Source of the DNA: DASPXY01 sp038227745
GTDB taxonomy: Bacteria; Planctomycetota; Planctomycetia; Gemmatales; Gemmataceae
NCBI GenBank assembly: GCA_038227745.1
Contig: JBBRPS010000238.1
Coordinates: forward strand, 1-12,777
Length of the DNA: 12,777 bases
Direction of reading: 5' to 3'
In this document: piece after piece, positions 1 through 4,870 of the stretch
Layout of the letters: each line of letters opens with the position of its first letter
Position numbering within the stretch: position 1 is the stretch's first letter
Position numbers and translations under genes: made by a program
The notes under the pieces: model-generated
Databases searched by the model: none
What the model was told of the DNA's origin: nothing
The model's input: only the letters and a program-made list of their open reading frames with translations

Positions 1-161
1 AGCTGCTTGAGGTTGTTGATGCACTGGGTGCGGGCGGCGGCCGCACGCACCTTCTGGACGGCGGGGAGGAGCAGGCCGATCAGGATGGCGATGATGGCGA
101 TCACCACCAACAGCTCGATCAGCGTGAAGCCCGCTCGACGGATCACCCGGAAACCCTTCAT
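1..161 (-). CDS. DUF1559-type prepilin-like protein, N-terminal part (runs off the window)
   Basis: Only the first 53 codons are inside the window. The protein starts MKGFRVIRRAGFTLIELLVV, a class III prepilin leader: basic n-region, cleavage and methylation site between Gly11 and Phe12, and the conserved Glu at mature position 5 (Glu16). A hydrophobic helix and the words LLPAVQ, RAAAAR and NNLKQ follow, a pattern typical of planctomycete DUF1559 proteins. Such proteins are processed by a prepilin peptidase and form pseudopilin-like, membrane-held or secreted subunits; most have no known function. The start is chosen because GGAGG (plus-strand cctcc, 168-172) lies 6 nt upstream of the ATG. 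The H-X9-DG C-terminal motif expected in the family cannot be checked here. A general secretion pseudopilin (GspG/GspH-like) is the main alternative. It probably has its own promoter, because a 933-bp gap and a terminator separate it from the gene upstream. Confidence 0.9.
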   Translation of the reverse strand, partial: MKGFRVIRRAGFTLIELLVVIAIIAILIGLLLPAVQKVRAAAARTQCINNLKQ

Positions 162-408
162 ACAAGACCTCCGAAGAAGAGGAAACGAGGAAGACCTTGA
201 CAGACTGACTTCATTCTGCCGGTGGAGCCGCACACGCGGCCCGGCGCACGCACAAGGGGAGCGAACCCGGAGGCACGCCCCACGCGCGTTCTTGCAGACG
301 GCGCCCCTACAGACCCACACCGCAGGGGAGCCCTGGGACCCCCGGCATACCGAAAAACGAGTGTAATAAAGCCAACCGCGCGAACGCCACTATCCGAGAA
401 CCCATCTC

Positions 409-447
409 CCTCTCGTTGAGAGGACGTGAAGCACCTCTCGCAAGAGG
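409..447. repeat. Two tandem short hairpins with 25-nt spacing
   Basis: CCTCTC-GTT-GAGAGG (409-423) is followed 25 nt later by CCTCT-CGCA-AGAGG (434-447). Each hairpin is followed by a close variant of GACRTGAA, so the two units form an imperfect direct repeat of about 25 nt as well as two inverted repeats. The stems are only 5-6 bp. They could be operator-like sites or a decayed repeat family; nothing in the sequence decides this. Confidence 0.4.
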
Positions 448-1000
448 ACATGAACAATAACTCATTAACCTCACCCGGCATTCATCCACGGGCCAACGCG
501 AACGGTCGGGCCACTGACATGCCGAAATGAGTACCCATTCATTTATGAGATGAACATGAACTCGTCAAGTGCCTCCTCCACGGGAGGCGGGAGCCTGCCG
601 AGCGTCTGTCCATCCGCTCTGCCGCGCTTCGGCAACTGCGCTGGTGTAATCGGCGTAACAACAGTAGTGTACATGGCTGTCCATCCCAAATGCAAGGAAA
701 AACTTCTCTTTCTTTGAGAAAACCACGCCGGGTGCGAGCCACCGGACTGTCGGCCAACGACCCCTCCGTGGGACAGATTTCGCCCTGCACGCCTCCTGCT
801 CTCGGCAAAGTGCGGTACGCCGACGAGAAGCCTGGAGAGACTGATTCGGAAGGCAAAAGATCATTACTGAGATTATGAGAAAAATCGTAACACCGCAAAC
901 ATGAATTAACGATGAGAAAAAAATGAGAAGGCCGTCTGGGAAACCGCGCGGAAGGCCCGGCCTCCATGAGGACGGGGGCTGGAGGGACTGCAGCCGGGCG

Positions 1001-1032
1001 AAACAAAAAGCCCCCGACAACGAGTCGGGGGC
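1001..1032 (-). terminator. Rho-independent terminator of the Tyr/Cys-repeat protein gene
   Basis: On the minus strand a perfect 9-bp stem GCCCCCGAC/GTCGGGGGC (1032-1024 with 1018-1010) closes a 5-nt loop and is followed directly by TTTTTGTTT (1009-1001). It lies about 62 nt after the stop codon of the gene ending at 1095. This is the clearest terminator in the window, and it makes read-through into the prepilin-like gene unlikely. Confidence 0.9.
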
Positions 1033-1094
1033 TCTCTAGGAAATCGCGGGCCGCCTCCTGCGGGGTGAGACGGCAATTGGGGACCGGGACGCCA

Positions 1095-2174
1095 TCAGGG
1101 GGCCGTCACCGTCAGGGCGGCCGGCGGCCGGCCGCCGACGTCGATCCGGCTGTTGAACACGGGCCGGCCGTCCTGACCGGCGACGTAGACCAGCCACGAA
1201 CCCGACGCCAGGTTCACCTGGAAACGGCCGGCCGCGTTGGCCGTCACCGTCTCGTTCGGCGCCTGCCGCCCGGCGTTGACGAACAGCACACGGGCGCCCG
1301 CGCGCGGCGTGCGGTCCTGCCTGACCACGCGGCCCTCGACGGCCGGGTTGATCGAGGCGATCCGCTCCAGCCGCAGGGCCGGGCTGTCGGAGGGACTCAC
1401 CGGCCGCCCGGGCACCGGCGCGCTGGGCAGCGGGTGGCGAAACGCGCCGGGGTTGACCGGCGGCTCGGCGCCGTAGTAACGGTTGTACGACGGGTTGGCC
1501 GCCCCGTTGCCACTGCCGTTACCCGCCCCCTGCTCCTTGATGATCGGCGGCGGCTGCGTCTGCGGCAGCGGCTGCGCGGGTTGCTGCTGCACGACCGGCG
1601 GGGCCTGGAGCGCCACCGGCGCCTGGGCGACGCCCGTCGCGCAGCCGCTGCTGCACGGGTTCGTGCAGCACGTCTGCGGCTCCCAGTACGAGACACGCTG
1701 GTAGGTCGTCACCGGCACCGAGCAGCAGCGCTGCGCCCAGCTCTGTACCGGGCAGGACTGCGCCTTGATCTGGTACGACGTCGTCGGGCAGGCTACCTGC
1801 TGGTAGCTGCACGTGCAGGGATCGTACTGGCAGGTGTAGCGGTAGCTGACGACCGGCTCGTAGTAGTACTTCGTCTGGTAGGTGGTGACGGGCTCGTAGT
1901 ACGTCTTGGTCGTGTACGAGGTCACCGGCTGGTAGTAGCAGCGCTGCACGTAGCGAGTCGTGCAGACGGGCTGCGGGCACGGGTTGCAGCAGGGGTCGGC
2001 TGCCGGGGCCGCGGCGGCCACGACCGGCACCTGGACGTAGGCCGCGGAGGTGCGGCAGCTGCGGCGGTGGCAGGTCACCTGGAAGACGTTGTTCCACGCG
2101 GCCTCGGCGGGACCGGCCGAGGCGGCGAGCAGCCCCAGCGCACACAGGGCGATGCGGGACCGATAGGGTTTCAT
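1095..2174 (-). CDS. Secreted Tyr/Cys-rich repeat protein with carboxypeptidase-regulatory-like C-terminus
   Basis: A 359-residue exported protein of unknown function, of a type seen in planctomycetes. Residues 1-26 form a signal peptide (basic MKPYRSR, then a hydrophobic core) with an AEA-like cleavage site near 25. Residues 27-180 contain 18 cysteines and a tyrosine-rich repeat of about 12 residues: YYQPVTSY (80), YYEPVTTY (92) and YYEPVVSY (104), with a diverged PVTTY copy near 154. A Pro/Gln-rich linker (about 184-215) and a Gly/Asn stretch follow. Residues 277-359 (VEGRVVRQ ... AGRFQVNLASGSWLVYV) fit a carboxypeptidase-regulatory-like beta-sandwich. A cell-surface or cell-wall role with disulfide cross-links is inference. 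The start is set by AAAGGAG 8-9 nt upstream of the ATG at 2174 and by the signal peptide; the open frame continues upstream to 2369 but without coding features. A terminator follows at 1032-1001. Confidence 0.88.
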   Translation of the reverse strand: MKPYRSRIALCALGLLAASAGPAEAAWNNVFQVTCHRRSCRTSAAYVQVPVVAAAAPAADPCCNPCPQPVCTTRYVQRCYYQPVTSYTTKTYYEPVTTYQTKYYYEPVVSYRYTCQYDPCTCSYQQVACPTTSYQIKAQSCPVQSWAQRCCSVPVTTYQRVSYWEPQTCCTNPCSSGCATGVAQAPVALQAPPVVQQQPAQPLPQTQPPPIIKEQGAGNGSGNGAANPSYNRYYGAEPPVNPGAFRHPLPSAPVPGRPVSPSDSPALRLERIASINPAVEGRVVRQDRTPRAGARVLFVNAGRQAPNETVTANAAGRFQVNLASGSWLVYVAGQDGRPVFNSRIDVGGRPPAALTVTAP

Positions 2175-2438
2175 GGCGCAATCTCCTTTCACGCGATCCG
2201 TGTTGTAAACAATGCCTCGAGTCTGCCCCAGCGATGAGCTGGAGATGACCACAAACCCCTCAGGGCGCGGCCGGCGCACGCGGGCCGACCGCACGAACAG
2301 ATCCACCCTAATTCGATCGTAGGGGCATTCCAAGAGCGAGTGGGGCGGGATCCGGTGAAATTCCCGCACCTGGCCGGTAAAGTTGACAGGTCAGGCAAAA
2401 GCGTCAGTCGGGGCGGCGGGAAGCGCGGATGGGGAATG

Positions 2439-2459
2439 GAGAGTTGAGAGTCGAGGGTA
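2439..2459. repeat. Short heptanucleotide tandem repeat
   Basis: Three consecutive 7-nt units, GAGAGTT, GAGAGTC and GAGGGTA, differ at one or two positions each. The run lies in a gap between genes and does not code. A different 7-nt repeat occurs at 7371-7444. Confidence 0.5.
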
Positions 2460-2477
2460 GCGGTTGCAGGGCCGCGC

Positions 2478-2537
2478 AGCTGCGAGCCTCGGGAAAACAC
2501 GGGGGTTTACCCCCGCGCTCGCCCGAGGCTCGCGGCT
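2478..2537 (-). terminator. Nested palindrome after the secreted-protein gene, possible terminator
   Basis: A perfect 12-bp outer stem (GCGAGCCTCGGG at 2482-2493 with its complement at 2522-2533) extends outward by a wobble pair and three more pairs. It encloses a tight inner hairpin, CGGGGG-TAAA-CCCCCG on the minus strand (2515-2500), followed by TGTTTT (2499-2494). The inner hairpin plus T-run lies 55 nt after the stop codon at 2570 and looks like an intrinsic terminator. The T-run sits inside the outer loop, so folding of the outer stem would bury it. The structure could equally be a dispersed repeat element. An 11-nt word at its edge (GCGCAGCTGCG, 2474-2484) recurs at 12674-12684. Confidence 0.55.
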
Positions 2538-2569
2538 CAACGAGGACGGTCATTTCCGCCCGCCGGGCC

Positions 2570-4504
2570 TCACGGGAGGCGCAGCAGCCTCACGTCGATG
2601 TCCGGGACCAACTCCTTGCCCTCGGGCACGGACACCAGAGTGCGGCCGCGCGTCCGCGACGCGGTGCGGTTCGCGTTGACGCTGTAGGCGCCCGGCGCCA
2701 CCTTCTCGAACTTGTACTCGCCCTTGAGGTCGGTCTTGGTGGCGCCCTTGAGGACGCCCTTCTCGTCGCCGAGCGTCACCGGCACGCCGGGCACCACGAG
2801 CGAACCCTCGAAGACGCGGCCCGTGATCGTGGTGAGCTTCGGACCGGCCGCCGCTTTGGCGGCCTTCGGATCGACCAGCTGGACCTTGATGGTCTTCACC
2901 GCCGGCTCGCCGGCGCCGTTGGTCATCTGCACACTCACGGTCAGCAGCGCCCGCTTGTCGGTCGGCACGTTCAGCTCGGCGACCCAGGTGCGCGGGTCGC
3001 TCTTGAGCGGGGCGCCCGCGACCGGCACCACGCCGGGCGGGATCTTGCCGTCGGCCAGCGGCGCCCCGGTGAAGAAGACCGCCTTCGTCACGCCGGTCGG
3101 GTCCTGCGACGTCGCCCTGAGCGGCAGCGGCGTGCCCACCACCAGTTCCGGCGCCCCAGCCCTCGCCGCCGGCAGATCCACGTCGAGCGCGATGTCCTCC
3201 GCGCTGCCCAGGTACAGCAGCACCTCCTCGACGATCTTCGTGCGGTCCGGTTTGAGGTCGGCGGGGATCTGCTTGCTGTTCAGGACCCGGATCTCCTCCA
3301 CCTTGTCCTCCTTCGTCGCCCGGAGCATATCGACGGCCAGGTAGCGTTTGCCGTAGATGTCCTTCGTGTCGAAGGCGAACGTCCAGTCGCGCACCTTCGG
3401 CTCGAAGACGAGCGACCCCTCCGGCCCCGCCGGGCTGAACAGCATCTCTTGCTGCCGGTCGCCGGCGAAGGTCGTCGGTTCGCCGTCCCGGTCCTTGAGG
3501 CCTTCGCCTTCGGGCAGGCGGCGGAACATCCCCAGGGAGCAGAACTCGCCGGCCTTGGTGTTATCGACCTCGACGATCACCGGGAGCTTCGTGCCGGGCG
3601 TGACGTACGCGGGGTGGACCAGGCGCAGCACGGGCGCCTCGACGATGACCTTGGGTTCCGCCTGGGTCAGTTCGCCGGTGAGGTTGAGGAAGAACGTGAA
3701 GGCCCGCGCGTAGCCGTCCACGTTGACGTAGAACAGGCCCTGCTTCGGCCCGGTGGGCTGGAAGACGAGGTTCTCGGCCCGCAGCGTCACGGGAGCGCGG
3801 GGGCTCAGCGTGCCGGCGTACGACCCCTCCTTGCGCCGGCCCGCCACCAGGGCGGGGATGCGCTCGGGGGGGAGGAGCAACTCGACGCGGGCGGGCGGCC
3901 CGACGAAGTTCTCGGTGGCGGCGAGCGTGACTTCCAGCACGTTCGGCTTGCCGCTCGGATGGCCCGTCGGCTGGAAGGCGACCTTGACGACCTGGACGTA
4001 CTCGCTCGGGTGGGCGACGCCGATCGGGATGGTGTCGAGCGTCATGTCGTCGGCATCGACGAGGCGGACGGACAGCGGCCCCTTGACTTCGGTCAAGGGC
4101 AGGGGGGCCGGCTTGCCGTCCTTGGGCGGGGACGCCATGCCGAAGACGATCGGGGCGAGGGCGCCCTTGGCGGGTAACTTCACGGCGGCTGTGGCCACCG
4201 GCACCTTGCCGGCGATCAGCTCGGCCCTGATCCCGGCGGCCTTGGCCGGCAGGGCCTTGGTGTCCACGAACAGGAACACCTGCCGCGGCTGGTTCGGCCG
4301 CAGCCGGAGTTTCCGCAGCGGGGCCTTCTCGGGATCGCGGGGGTCGTCGTAGAACTTCAGGAGGTCCTGGGCGGCGGCGCGCGTGCCCGAGAGCAGGGCC
4401 GCCAGCCCGGTGAGCACGACGGCCGCGGCGAGACACCGCCGCAGCCATGCGGACGGCACAACTCCCCCGCGGGTTCGGGGCGTGGATAGTAGACACCGGA
4501 GCAT
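2570..4504 (-). CDS. Secreted 644-residue protein with C-terminal carboxypeptidase-regulatory-like domain
   Basis: This protein of unknown function is predicted to be exported. It has an extended basic n-region with WLRRC, a hydrophobic core at about 24-39, and a likely signal peptidase site after AAA (43-45). Residues 50-550 look like consecutive beta-sandwich units rich in Pro, Val and Lys, with no visible catalytic motif. Residues 556-644 start with ITGRVFEGS and contain TDLKGEYKFEKVAPGAYSV, which fits a carboxypeptidase-regulatory-like or transthyretin-like domain. The neighbouring smaller secreted protein ends in a similar domain. The start at 4504 is set by GAGGAG 8 nt upstream and by the signal peptide; upstream in-frame Met codons at 4525 and 4573 would fall inside or before the terminator hairpin. 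Only about 20 nt separate that terminator's T-run from this start, so the gene depends on read-through or on regulation at the hairpin unless a promoter overlaps it. A surface adhesion or matrix role is inference. Confidence 0.87.
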   Translation of the reverse strand: MLRCLLSTPRTRGGVVPSAWLRRCLAAAVVLTGLAALLSGTRAAAQDLLKFYDDPRDPEKAPLRKLRLRPNQPRQVFLFVDTKALPAKAAGIRAELIAGKVPVATAAVKLPAKGALAPIVFGMASPPKDGKPAPLPLTEVKGPLSVRLVDADDMTLDTIPIGVAHPSEYVQVVKVAFQPTGHPSGKPNVLEVTLAATENFVGPPARVELLLPPERIPALVAGRRKEGSYAGTLSPRAPVTLRAENLVFQPTGPKQGLFYVNVDGYARAFTFFLNLTGELTQAEPKVIVEAPVLRLVHPAYVTPGTKLPVIVEVDNTKAGEFCSLGMFRRLPEGEGLKDRDGEPTTFAGDRQQEMLFSPAGPEGSLVFEPKVRDWTFAFDTKDIYGKRYLAVDMLRATKEDKVEEIRVLNSKQIPADLKPDRTKIVEEVLLYLGSAEDIALDVDLPAARAGAPELVVGTPLPLRATSQDPTGVTKAVFFTGAPLADGKIPPGVVPVAGAPLKSDPRTWVAELNVPTDKRALLTVSVQMTNGAGEPAVKTIKVQLVDPKAAKAAAGPKLTTITGRVFEGSLVVPGVPVTLGDEKGVLKGATKTDLKGEYKFEKVAPGAYSVNANRTASRTRGRTLVSVPEGKELVPDIDVRLLRLP

Positions 4505-4523
4505 TAGCGACTCTCCTCGTATC

Positions 4524-4557
4524 ATAAAAGCCCCCGTCCCGCCGCGGCGACGGGGGC
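4524..4557 (-). terminator. Rho-independent terminator next to a start codon
   Basis: On the minus strand a 9-bp stem GCCCCCGTC/GACGGGGGC (4557-4549 with 4538-4530) encloses a 10-nt GC-rich loop and is followed by TTTTAT (4529-4524). Its stem is nearly the same as that of the terminator at 1010-1032. It lies about 310 nt after the stop of the upstream gene (4871) and only about 20 nt before the ATG at 4504, so it can serve as the end of the upstream transcript or as an attenuator in the leader of the downstream gene. Confidence 0.75.
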
Positions 4558-4642
4558 CGGGCGGGGCGGGCAAAGTGTGGGGTGTTGGCTTCCGATCCGA
4601 CCGGCGGAGCCGGGACGGACATTCCTGAGGTCAGCACGATCC

Positions 4643-4849
4643 AAGCGCGTTCGTTTCGAGCGCCTTGCGGTGGGGTGTAGCGGGGGGCGCGCTTTGGAGT
4701 GCGGCGCTCGGCGCCGCTTTCCTTCTTTCTTTGGCTCCTCCCGCGGTTGGGGGCCCGAGAAAGAAAGAGCGAAAGCGGCGCCGAGCGCCGCACTCCAAAG
4801 CGCGCCCCCCGCTACACTCCACCGCAAGGCGCTCGAAACGAACGCGCTT
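4643..4849. repeat. 207-bp giant inverted repeat (two 90-nt arms)
   Basis: Arm 1 is 4643-4732 and arm 2 is 4760-4849, with a 27-nt centre. By direct alignment 87 of 90 positions pair; the exceptions are 4674/4818, 4722/4770 and 4723/4769. Each arm also contains its own small hairpin, GCGGCGC-TCG-GCGCCGC (4701-4717 and 4775-4791). The arms carry the words CTTTGGAGTGCGGCGC and its complement. The element lies between two co-oriented genes and has no T-run on either side. It looks like two inverted copies of a REP-like or MITE-like unit; no transposase is present in the window. Confidence 0.92.
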
Positions 4850-4870
4850 TCGCCATGCGGTATCCGGTAA

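Larger units (their letters stand above)
162..1094. other. Long intergenic region without a convincing gene
   Basis: This gap lies between the prepilin-like gene and the Tyr/Cys-repeat gene. It holds the terminator of the latter at 1001-1032 and a pair of short hairpins at 409-447. It is visibly richer in A+T than the genes, above all at about 860-930, where TTCTCAT-like words recur on the minus strand. Open frames of about 150 codons exist on the minus strand (for example 565-1020), but they lack the strong GC3 bias of the neighbouring genes, show no recognisable motif and have no good ribosome binding site. I treat them as non-coding. The promoter of the prepilin-like gene should lie in the lower part, but I could not pick a confident -35/-10 pair. 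Confidence 0.6.
2175..2569. other. Intergenic region with heptamer repeat and nested palindrome
   Basis: This 395-bp gap separates the two secreted-protein genes. It contains the ribosome binding site at about 2183-2188, a 5-bp hairpin CCAGC-GATGA-GCTGG (2228-2242), a three-unit heptamer run (2439-2459) and a composite palindrome (2478-2537). I see no coding signal and no confident promoter, although the minus-strand TTTACAAC near 2205-2212 could contribute to a -10 region. Confidence 0.6.
4505..4870. other. Intergenic region with giant inverted repeat and terminator
   Basis: The gap between the pseudocaspase paralogue and the secreted-protein gene is filled by a 207-bp inverted repeat (4643-4849), starting 21 nt after the stop codon, and by a terminator hairpin (4524-4557). 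The short open frames crossing it on both strands are products of the palindrome and are not credible genes. Confidence 0.8.

Noticed and set aside
539..1020. Two overlapping minus-strand open frames of about 150 codons in the long gap
   Set aside because: Codon usage lacks the GC3 bias of the real genes, no ribosome binding site or motif is visible, and the upstream end runs into the terminator at 1001-1032.
2175..2369. Upstream extension of the Tyr/Cys-repeat protein by 65 codons
   Set aside because: It would place the signal peptide inside the protein; the ATG at 2174 has a strong AAAGGAG.
2429..4177. Long plus-strand open frame opposite the secreted-protein gene
   Set aside because: It is an antisense shadow caused by GC-rich codons; its translation is Arg/Gly/Ala-rich without motifs, while the minus strand has a signal peptide and a recognisable domain.
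4643..4849. Complete insertion sequence
   Set aside because: The 27-nt centre cannot hold a transposase and no flanking direct repeat is obvious; at most it is a non-autonomous element.
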